DNA of 23,391 nt, taken from positions 1 through 23,391 of the forward strand of contig PBSR01000111.1 of NCBI GenBank assembly GCA_002726335.1, written 5' to 3'. The translations under genes and the position numbers were made by a program. Numbering within the stretch: position 1 is the first letter of the stretch; each line of letters opens with the position of its first letter. Origin of the DNA: Gemmatimonadaceae bacterium. GTDB lineage: Bacteria; Latescibacterota; UBA2968; UBA8231. The notes under the pieces were generated by a model that saw nothing but the letters and a program-made list of their open reading frames with translations, did not search any database and was not told the DNA's origin. Below, in pieces: positions 1-6,165 of this stretch.

Positions 1-2
1 CC

Positions 3-149
3 ACCGATGAATCCCGGCTCGCGGCGTTGCGCTCACTCGACGGGTCCACTGACCCGACTCGATCGCGCGCCTTGCGACCCGGGTTCCTCGGTGCCCTCAT
101 TGCACAAGGTCTACTCCTCAGCAGAGCACTAGTCTCCAGGAATCCGTGA
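3..149 (+). CDS. C-terminal tail of an unidentified upstream gene (partial)
   Basis: A reading frame enters from the left edge and stays open for 48 codons until the TGA at 147-149. Its conceptual C-terminus ends in SRALVSRNP. Two things support it as the coding frame: third positions are mostly G or C, and a strong terminator hairpin begins only five bases after the stop. A competing frame, starting at base 1, closes at 130-132. The fragment shows no motif I recognise. It does not resemble the usual C-termini of the iron-sulfur or FAD subunits that would be expected beside the molybdenum hydroxylase subunit that follows. Confidence 0.4.
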   Translation, partial: TDESRLAALRSLDGSTDPTRSRALRPGFLGALIAQGLLLSRALVSRNP

Positions 150-153
150 ACTC

Positions 154-188
154 GGCGCCGGACCCCAGTCGGGGTACGGCGCCCTTTT
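154..188 (+). terminator. Rho-independent terminator of the upstream gene, or leader attenuator of the 218 gene
   Basis: GGCGCCG (154-160) pairs with CGGCGCC (177-183). The stem continues as ACCCC (162-166) with GGGGT (171-175), with one G/A mismatch between the two blocks and an AGTC loop. CTTTTC follows directly. This is a twelve-pair GC-rich stem with a short T run, the classical intrinsic terminator layout. It lies between the stop at 149 and the ATG at 218. Whether it separates two transcription units or sits in the leader of the downstream gene cannot be decided from the sequence. Confidence 0.75.
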
Positions 189-217
189 CATAACAAGCAC
201 ATGGGAGGTCAGTAGCC

Positions 218-2509
218 ATGCCCGCATCCGGCCACGGCGACATTCGTGATTTCGGTGACCGTAAGTACAAGGTCATCGGCACCAGACCCAAGCGCCACGA
301 CGCCCCCGACAAGGTCACGGGGCGTGCTGTCTTCGGCGGCGATGTCCGCCTGCCCGGGATGCTCTATGGGCAGATCCTGCGCAGTCCCCATGCGCACGCC
401 CGCATCCGCTCCATCGATACCAGCAAGGCCGCGGCCCTGGCCGGCGTTGCTGCTGTCGTCACAGGCGCTGACCTGCCGACACCGGCTTCCGCCGACGAAA
501 CGGTTGATCTGGGCGAGGGACCGGTGTGCGTCAAATACCTGCGCGATAACATACTGGCTACAGACAAGGTGATGTACCGCGGACAGGCCGTGGCCGCTGT
601 CGCTGCGGTGAATCAGCAGACGGCCGTTGAGGCACTGTCACTGATCGCAGTCGATTATGAAGAGTTGCCGGCGGTGGTCGACATCCTCGAAGCGATGAAA
701 GACGATGCGCCGCAGCTGCACGACGGACTGACAACGAAGGTCTTCGGCCAGGACACCGGCAAACAGAGTAACGTCGCCTCGCAGGTGCGCCAGGAACTGG
801 GCGATGTGAAGGCCGGTTTTGCGCAGGCCTCCACCATCTGCGAGACCGAGGTGCGCACCGCCACCGTCCATCAGGGTTATATCGAGCCGCACAATGCCAC
901 AGCGCAGTGGGGTGTCGATGACACGCTGACGGTGTGGACGAGTACCCAGGGCGCCTTTACGGCACAGAAGAACATCGCTGCCGTCCTCGGTCTGTCCGTC
1001 GGTCAGGTCCGCGTCGTGCCCCAGGAGATCGGCGGTGGCTTCGGTGGCAAGATTCCAATCTACGTCGATCCCACGGCGGCCCTCCTGTCGAAGAAGAGCG
1101 GTCAGGCGGTCAAGATCATCATGACCCGCGCCGATGTCTTCGAGGGTACTGGTCCCACGTCCGGATCCTGTATCCGTATTCGTATTGGCGCCGATGCATC
1201 CGGCAAGATCACCGCCGGCGAGGCGTGGATCGCCTTCGAGGCCGGTGGCTATCCGGGCTCGCTGGTGGGGGCTGCGGCCATGTGTGTATTCGCCTGCTAC
1301 GATTTTCCGAATGCCGTCGTCGACAGCCTCGATGTCGTGGTCAACAAGCCCCGGTCTTTCGCCTATCGTGCCCCGGGCTCTACTCAGGTCGCCTTCGCCG
1401 TGGAAAAGGTGATCGACGATCTGGCAGCGAAACTGGGCAAGGACCCGGTGCAGTTCCGCCTCGACAACATCGCCAAGGAAGGGACCCGTCGATCCGATGG
1501 TTTCGTCTACCCCCGGGTCGGAGCAAAGGAATGTCTGGAGGTGGTGCGGGACTCCGAACACTACAAGTCGGCGGTCAAGGGCCCGAATCAGGGACGGGGA
1601 GTCGCCATCGGCTACTGGTTCAATGTGGGCCTCAAGTCGGTCGTGACCGCGAGTGTCAATACCGATGGTACCGTACAGCTGGTGAAGGGTTGTATCGATT
1701 TGAGCGGTACGCGCACGACGATCGCCATGCAGTTTGCCGAGACTCTGGGTCTGGACGTGGCCGATATCAACCCCAGCGTGGGTGATACCAGCACCGTTGG
1801 CTTCTCCGATCTCACGGGTGGCAGTCGCGTCACCTATGCCTCGGGATGGGCGGCTTACGAGGCAGCGCAGGACATCAAGGCCAAGATGGTCGAGCGCGCT
1901 GCTCTCGTCTGGGAAGTCGATGCCTCCGAGGTAGAGTATCACGACGGCAGCTTCCGCATGAAGGACGGCAGCAAGTCGGTGGGCTTCAAGGAACTGGCGG
2001 GCCGTATCGACACCACCGGTGGTCCCGTGGTCGGTCACGGTTCGGTGGATCCTGCAGCCGGCGTCGGCGGATCCTTCGCGGTCAACATCGCCGATGTCGA
2101 GGTTGACCCTGAAACCGGGAAGGTCGGTGTTCTGCGCTTCACCGCGGTGCAGGATGCCGGCAAGGCGATCCACCCGGACTTCGTCGAAGGCCAGATTCAG
2201 GGTGGCAGCGTCCAGGGGATCGGCTGGGGATTGAACGAGGAATACAGCTATAACGAGGAAGGACGTATGACCAACTCCACCTTCCTCGATTACCGCATCC
2301 CCACGGCCCTGGATCTGCCGATGATCGAGACGGTCATCGTGGAGGTGCCCAACCCAGGCCACCCCTACGGCGTGCGCGGTGTCGGCGAGGCGTCCATCGC
2401 GCCGCCCCCGGCAGCTCTGAGTGCGGCGATCAAGCAGGCAGTCGACGTCGATCTCACCGAACTGCCGATGCGTCCCGATCGTATCGCGGCGGCCCTCGCC
2501 GCCGGCTGA
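218..2509 (+). CDS. Xanthine dehydrogenase-family molybdopterin-binding subunit
   Basis: 763 residues, the usual length for the large molybdopterin-binding subunit of aldehyde/xanthine/CO dehydrogenase-type hydroxylases. The N-terminal a/b-hammerhead-type domain (about residues 20-135) carries the RHDAPDKVTG and RSPHAHARI segments. The cofactor-binding body has GGGFGGK (272-278), AYRAPG (382-387), a QGGSVQGIGWGLNEE segment near residue 668, and GVGEAS near the C-terminus, whose Glu724 matches the conserved catalytic glutamate. The ATG has a GGGAGG Shine-Dalgarno nine bases upstream (203-208). The active-site loop is not the AYxCSFR of form I CO dehydrogenase, so the substrate is unknown. The 2Fe-2S and FAD subunits that normally complete such enzymes are absent downstream. 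They may be encoded upstream or elsewhere. The next gene starts two bases after the stop, so the two are probably co-transcribed. Confidence 0.93.
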   Translation: MPASGHGDIRDFGDRKYKVIGTRPKRHDAPDKVTGRAVFGGDVRLPGMLYGQILRSPHAHARIRSIDTSKAAALAGVAAVVTGADLPTPASADETVDLGEGPVCVKYLRDNILATDKVMYRGQAVAAVAAVNQQTAVEALSLIAVDYEELPAVVDILEAMKDDAPQLHDGLTTKVFGQDTGKQSNVASQVRQELGDVKAGFAQASTICETEVRTATVHQGYIEPHNATAQWGVDDTLTVWTSTQGAFTAQKNIAAVLGLSVGQVRVVPQEIGGGFGGKIPIYVDPTAALLSKKSGQAVKIIMTRADVFEGTGPTSGSCIRIRIGADASGKITAGEAWIAFEAGGYPGSLVGAAAMCVFACYDFPNAVVDSLDVVVNKPRSFAYRAPGSTQVAFAVEKVIDDLAAKLGKDPVQFRLDNIAKEGTRRSDGFVYPRVGAKECLEVVRDSEHYKSAVKGPNQGRGVAIGYWFNVGLKSVVTASVNTDGTVQLVKGCIDLSGTRTTIAMQFAETLGLDVADINPSVGDTSTVGFSDLTGGSRVTYASGWAAYEAAQDIKAKMVERAALVWEVDASEVEYHDGSFRMKDGSKSVGFKELAGRIDTTGGPVVGHGSVDPAAGVGGSFAVNIADVEVDPETGKVGVLRFTAVQDAGKAIHPDFVEGQIQGGSVQGIGWGLNEEYSYNEEGRMTNSTFLDYRIPTALDLPMIETVIVEVPNPGHPYGVRGVGEASIAPPPAALSAAIKQAVDVDLTELPMRPDRIAAALAAG

Positions 2510-2510
2510 C

Positions 2511-2786
2511 GTGGCCTCCGTCTGGGTACCGACCCCGTGGCGTGACAAGCTGACGGGTGGCGCCGCGCAGGTGGACGTGCCGGGTGAGACCGTGCGGCAG
2601 ATCATCGATGCCCTGGAGGCGCAGTACCCAGGTTTCCGCGAGCGCCTCATCGATCCCGATGAGGATCGCATCCGCTCCGATATCGCCGTTTCCGTCGACA
2701 GTGAGATCTCAACCGAGGGTATGCGGCGCAAGGTCGGGCCGACCAGTGAGGTGAATTTCCTGCCCGCCATGGCTGGCGGCGTCTGA
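2511..2786 (+). CDS. MoaD/ThiS-family ubiquitin-like sulfur carrier ending in Gly-Gly-Val
   Basis: A 91-residue protein starting at GTG, one base after the stop of the molybdenum hydroxylase gene, which suggests translational coupling. The pattern is that of the MoaD/ThiS beta-grasp family: a first strand (VASVWVPTPW), the TVRQIIDALEAQYPGFRERLID helix region around residues 28-45, and a C-terminal LPAMAGGV. Such proteins are adenylated and thiocarboxylated on a terminal diglycine to donate sulfur, for example to molybdopterin. Here a valine follows the diglycine, so direct activation would require removal of that residue or tolerance of it. Context suggests a role linked to molybdenum cofactor supply or maturation of the enzyme encoded before it. 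A sulfur carrier for another pathway is also possible. Confidence 0.8.
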   Translation: MASVWVPTPWRDKLTGGAAQVDVPGETVRQIIDALEAQYPGFRERLIDPDEDRIRSDIAVSVDSEISTEGMRRKVGPTSEVNFLPAMAGGV

Positions 2787-2793
2787 TCCATAG

Positions 2794-2811
2794 CGGCGTC
2801 CTGCGACGCCG
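2794..2811 (+). repeat. Small hairpin after the MoaD-like gene
   Basis: CGGCGTC (2794-2800) is a perfect inverted repeat of GACGCCG (2805-2811) around a CTGC loop. It begins eight bases after the stop at 2786. No T tract follows, so it is not a typical intrinsic terminator. It could mark an RNA processing or pausing site, or be chance in GC-rich DNA. Confidence 0.3.
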
Positions 2812-2854
2812 TCCCGCGCCGCTTCATACTACTGTCTATTCTGAGACTTTCTCC

Positions 2855-2995
2855 ATGGCAGAAGTGTGTACCGTTTTTCGGCAGGAGGTCGAGGATCTGC
2901 TGCCGGTGTCGCACCAGACGTACCGGTTGACCGCTCGTCTGCAAACGGACCTACAACAGGAGAGCGAGGCGCTTCGGCGCGTGATGGTAAGCTGA
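2855..2995 (+). CDS. Small 46-residue ORF coupled to the downstream dioxygenase
   Basis: ATG at 2855 opens a 46-codon frame ending in TGA at 2993-2995. The last base of this stop is the first base of the next gene's ATG (TGATG), a classical arrangement for translational coupling. The product begins MAEVCTVFRQEVEDLL and is mostly charged and probably helical (QTDLQQESEALRRVM near the end), with no membrane segment or known motif. No strong Shine-Dalgarno is visible upstream. It fills what would otherwise be a 208-base gap. It may be a small protein or a leader peptide controlling translation of the oxygenase. It is too short for a family assignment. Confidence 0.45.
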   Translation: MAEVCTVFRQEVEDLLPVSHQTYRLTARLQTDLQQESEALRRVMVS

Positions 2996-3810
2996 TGACG
3001 AAGACCCACTTCGGCGAGGCCGATCACGAGCTGTTCCAGGATCAGGGGTACGTCCGTCTGGGACAGGTGGCGTCGGATGAGGATCTGCGAGCCCTGCAGC
3101 TGCGCATCGACGACATCATGCTCGGGCGGGTCCGCTATGAGCACATGCGCCTGCAACTCTTTGACGAGACCACCGGACAGCTGCGCCGGACGATGGGCAA
3201 CGAGGTCTCCTCTCTCTCCTACCGACGCATAGACGACCTGGAGCAGGATCCGCACTTCCTGAAGTACCTGCAGCAGCCACTGTTCGAATCGATCTGCAGG
3301 CGTTACGTCGGCGACCGAGTCTCGGTCTTTCGTTCCATGTTCATGAACAAGCCCGCCCACTGGACTCAGGAACTGCCCTGGCACCAGGACGTGGGGTCCG
3401 GTTGGGGGATCGACAGCAACCCGGTCGTGGCGGTGTGGACCGCACTCGATGCGGCCACCCGTGAGAACGGTGCCGTGCAGGTGGTGCCAGGCAGTCACCG
3501 GGACGGCGTCATCAACGAACGCCATTTCCTCTCCGAAGAGCAGTGGACTGTCCTCACCCAGGAGGCGGACGTGGTCGACCTGGAGGTCGCGGCGGGGGAA
3601 GTGATCCTGCTGCACAATCTGCTCGTACATCGCTCAGGAACCAACCCCACGTCGAGTCCACGACGTGCCTTCAGCGTGACCTATATGGACGCCGAAACCC
3701 GAACGCTGGACACGGGGCAGACATTCCCCGTCGTCTTCGGCCAAGGTGCACTCGAACCAGCATCCGTCGCCGGTAAGGAGGCCGAACTGGTGCGCACATT
3801 CTATGGGTAG
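2995..3810 (+). CDS. Phytanoyl-CoA dioxygenase (PhyH) family Fe(II)/2-oxoglutarate oxygenase
   Basis: 271 residues with the jelly-roll metal-binding layout of the PhyH family. The first His and the Asp lie in WHQD (His130, Asp132). The distal His is in LLVHRSGTN (His212), and one of the arginines in SSPRRAF (223-224) is a candidate for binding the 2-oxoglutarate carboxylate. The LPWHQD and GAVQVVPGSHRDG segments are typical of the family. These enzymes hydroxylate unactivated carbons of lipids or small molecules, but the substrate here cannot be read. The start at 2995 is preferred because it overlaps the preceding small ORF's stop. An in-frame extension to 2866 exists, but its low-complexity N-terminus does not look like the family. 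It converges with the minus-strand gene ending at 3856, and no clear bidirectional terminator is visible in the 45 bases between them. Confidence 0.88.
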   Translation: MTKTHFGEADHELFQDQGYVRLGQVASDEDLRALQLRIDDIMLGRVRYEHMRLQLFDETTGQLRRTMGNEVSSLSYRRIDDLEQDPHFLKYLQQPLFESICRRYVGDRVSVFRSMFMNKPAHWTQELPWHQDVGSGWGIDSNPVVAVWTALDAATRENGAVQVVPGSHRDGVINERHFLSEEQWTVLTQEADVVDLEVAAGEVILLHNLLVHRSGTNPTSSPRRAFSVTYMDAETRTLDTGQTFPVVFGQGALEPASVAGKEAELVRTFYG

Positions 3811-3855
3811 TGGGCCAGAAGGGTGCTCAGTGGGCGAGCCGGTCCGGGCCCCAGA

Positions 3856-4659
3856 TCAGGTCGAGACCAGTGACTTCGGCGTGATCTCGACATCTGCCCG
3901 CACGAAGTCGTGGTCGCTCATGTAGCGGCCGTCGCGCTGCTCACGGATGATGTGTGACGCAATGGGAGCGACACGGCCGCGAGCGAAGATCCAGTCGATC
4001 TTGCCACTCGCCCCGTCGTAATCGGCGCCGTGGAACCCATGGAACGTGTCGGGGTTGCCGTTCCCATGGAGAGCGCCGTAGGTGTCCGACCAACCCTCCT
4101 GACGGAAGCACTCGATCGCTGCGTTCGAGCTGTCGCAGTTCATGTCACCCGTCAGCAGCTGCGGGTACCGTTCAGGATACGCCGCCGCATCCTCGACGAT
4201 GAGGCGGGCCTGCTGCTCTCGGGCGGTCTGACTGACATGATCGAGATGGGTGTTGATGAAGCGGAAGTCGACGCCGGTCTCACGATCCTTCAGTCTCACC
4301 CAGTTGGCCAGACGCACGCAGGCGCTGTCCCACGATCGGGAACCGGTCACGTGGGGTGTCTCCGACAGCCAGAAGCCACCCTGGGACACCAGGTCGAAGC
4401 GCTCCATCTTGAACAGGATGGCGTTCACCGGACTGTCCGTATGGGGTTCATCAACCAGACCCCAGGCGGTGAAGTCCGAGAAGCCGCTGTCGAGGTCGTC
4501 GAACTGATCTCGCTGCAGCTCTTGGAACCCCAGCAGGTCGGCTGACTGGGCGCGGATTGCGTCGATGCAGAAGTGCCGGCGCAGCGACCAGTGATCCGGT
4601 CCGTCATCGGCGAGGGACGTACGCACGTTACACGTCATCACCCGCAACGTGCAGCTCAT
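3856..4659 (-). CDS. Endonuclease/exonuclease/phosphatase (EEP) family metal-dependent hydrolase
   Basis: 267 residues with the complete set of EEP superfamily motifs: Asn11 in TCNVRT, Glu47 in GFQELQ, His138 in NTHLDH, Asp172 and Asn174 in TGDMNCD, Asp222 in GKIDWIF and His250 in SDHDF. The fold includes DNase I, exonuclease III and inositol or sphingomyelin phosphodiesterases. The short N-terminus lacks a signal peptide, so the protein is probably cytoplasmic. The sequence resembles the general "endonuclease/exonuclease/phosphatase family" sugar-phosphate or nucleic-acid hydrolases more than XthA. Its ATG overlaps the stop of the response-regulator gene by four bases (ATGA), so the two are translationally coupled. 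It is the last gene of the long minus-strand run. Confidence 0.88.
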   Translation of the reverse strand: MSCTLRVMTCNVRTSLADDGPDHWSLRRHFCIDAIRAQSADLLGFQELQRDQFDDLDSGFSDFTAWGLVDEPHTDSPVNAILFKMERFDLVSQGGFWLSETPHVTGSRSWDSACVRLANWVRLKDRETGVDFRFINTHLDHVSQTAREQQARLIVEDAAAYPERYPQLLTGDMNCDSSNAAIECFRQEGWSDTYGALHGNGNPDTFHGFHGADYDGASGKIDWIFARGRVAPIASHIIREQRDGRYMSDHDFVRADVEITPKSLVST

Positions 4660-5033
4660 CGGGGGTCGCCTCCTGCCAATGCCTTGTCGACTTCTTCGAC
4701 GAGGCGATCACCGAACCCCTCCGTCTTGTCGACGAAGCCGACGACACCTAGGGAGCGTAACTCCAGCACGGTGTCGACCTTGATCTCTGTCGAGATGACG
4801 AGGATCGGTGCGGCCACCTTCATCACGAGGCGCAGGGCGCGGATGGCCCGCTCGCCGCGGCTGTCGGGCAGGTTCAGGTCCATCAGAATGAGATCGAAAG
4901 CACGCTCTTTCACGCGCTGTACACCATCCACGGCCTTGCCTGCGATGACCACCTCGTGCCCCTTGCGCGAGAGCACGGCGGAGACGGCGCGCTGCACCAT
5001 TTCCGAGTCATCCACAACAAGAATCGAAGCCAT
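4656..5033 (-). CDS. Single-domain (CheY-like) response regulator
   Basis: 125 residues, just one receiver domain with no output domain. The acidic pocket is Asp8-Asp9 (VVDDSE), the phosphoacceptor is Asp52 (LILMDLNLP), the conserved hydroxyl position is Ser81 (LVISTE) and the conserved Lys is Lys103 (FVDKTE). Signalling must pass through a partner protein, and no histidine kinase is encoded in the window. It begins 25 bases after the stop of the DUF4249 lipoprotein gene and ends by overlapping the EEP hydrolase start by four bases. A functional link with that hydrolase is possible but unproven. Confidence 0.92.
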   Translation of the reverse strand: MASILVVDDSEMVQRAVSAVLSRKGHEVVIAGKAVDGVQRVKERAFDLILMDLNLPDSRGERAIRALRLVMKVAAPILVISTEIKVDTVLELRSLGVVGFVDKTEGFGDRLVEEVDKALAGGDPR

Positions 5034-5058
5034 GGCTTCCCGTCCGTGGTGTGCGGTC

Positions 5059-6165
5059 TCAATCCTCGCGTCGGGCGAAGATGGTGAAGCTGTCGGCGCT
5101 GTAGCTGCCGAAGACACCGAAGCCGCCTTCGGTATGGAAGATCGGCCCGGCGTCCCCATCGGCGCCGGACTGGCCGTTGAAGGCGGTGGTGTAGTAGTCG
5201 AAGTAGTTGGAGTCGGCTGCCTGCAGGGTGATGCGGTAGTCGCCGGTGAAACGTACGCCGAACCACCAGAAATCGGAGCGCAGGGTGTCGGCGGGGATCC
5301 AGTAGTCGACGACGCGGCCCCAGTAGACCTCGTCCCGCCGGTCGCGCCAGAACTCGCCACGGCTGTCGGCTTCTTCTGTGATCTCGTCCCAGTCCTCCTG
5401 GTCGTCGTCGCGCAGCCACTGTGCCGTCTGTCCGTCCGGTCCCTCGAGGGAGATGTTCCGTCGGAAGAACGATTCCAGCTCTTCGATGCTGCGGTCGAGG
5501 ACGATGAGCGAATCTTCGTTGACCAGACCTTCGAGGCGCTGCCGACGGGCGATGACCGAGTCGAGGTCGGCTGTCAGGGGCTCGGCTTCGGCGCCGAGAG
5601 CCGAGACCCACTCGGCCTCGACGATGATGACGTAGCCGGCGGCAGTGGGGCTGCGATCCCAGAAGAACTGCCCCGGGTGCAGCAGGTTGCCGAAAGCATC
5701 GGAGAAGATCTGGCGAAAGGAAAGGGTGTCGCCGTCGACACGGGTCACCGGCGCCAGTGTCGGCACCGTCGTGTGGGCCTTGAGCTGGCGTTCGCCGTGG
5801 GTGGCAGTCAGGTGATAGGTCCGGCCGACCTCGATGGGCATCATGTCGTGGGAAACACCGTAGGTGCCGGCCGCCCCGAGCTGCTCCGACAGGCTGACGG
5901 AGAGATCGTCGGCGCGGAGGATGACGTCGGCGTCAGATACCGGGGCGGCGAGTCCCTCATAGAACCGTTCCGGCGGGATCGTCTCCTGCAGGCGGACCTC
6001 AGGATCGACACCGGGAGACAGGAAGGCCTCCACGTAGAGCGTCTGCGGCCGATCGTCGACCTCGCTGGGATTGCTGCAGGCACCGAGCAGAGCGCCGGCC
6101 AGAAGGAGGACCGGCAGGAGGGTTGTGCAACGGGAGGTCGGTGTTGTCACCAAGGCGGCCACCAT
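5059..6165 (-). CDS. DUF4249-type lipoprotein, partner of the TonB receptor
   Basis: 368 residues. The N-terminus carries a lipoprotein signal: a hydrophobic stretch (residues 15-28) followed by the lipobox LLGAC with Cys30, so the mature protein should be lipid-anchored. The start of the mature region (TLYVEAFLSPGVDPEVRLQE) and the segment with VSDADVIL and GRTYHLTA match the DUF4249 family as I know it from Bacteroidota, where these genes directly follow SusC-like receptors. Its ATG overlaps the receptor's stop by one base (TGATG). The likely role is an outer-membrane or surface accessory of the receptor. The ligand is unknown. The family name is from memory of its pattern and should be confirmed by profile search. 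Confidence 0.8.
   Translation of the reverse strand: MVAALVTTPTSRCTTLLPVLLLAGALLGACSNPSEVDDRPQTLYVEAFLSPGVDPEVRLQETIPPERFYEGLAAPVSDADVILRADDLSVSLSEQLGAAGTYGVSHDMMPIEVGRTYHLTATHGERQLKAHTTVPTLAPVTRVDGDTLSFRQIFSDAFGNLLHPGQFFWDRSPTAAGYVIIVEAEWVSALGAEAEPLTADLDSVIARRQRLEGLVNEDSLIVLDRSIEELESFFRRNISLEGPDGQTAQWLRDDDQEDWDEITEEADSRGEFWRDRRDEVYWGRVVDYWIPADTLRSDFWWFGVRFTGDYRITLQAADSNYFDYYTTAFNGQSGADGDAGPIFHTEGGFGVFGSYSADSFTIFARRED

Noticed and set aside
218..2509. Form I carbon monoxide dehydrogenase (CoxL)
   Set aside because: The signature AYxCSFR loop is absent, and AYRAPG stands at the corresponding place.
638..2944. A 768-codon open frame on the minus strand
   Set aside because: It lies antisense to the well-supported molybdenum hydroxylase and MoaD-like genes, shows no recognisable domain, and is explained by the high GC third positions of the real genes.
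3811..3855. Bidirectional terminator between the convergent genes
   Set aside because: Only short GC-rich complementarities (GGGCC/GGCCC) were found, with no T or A tract on either side.
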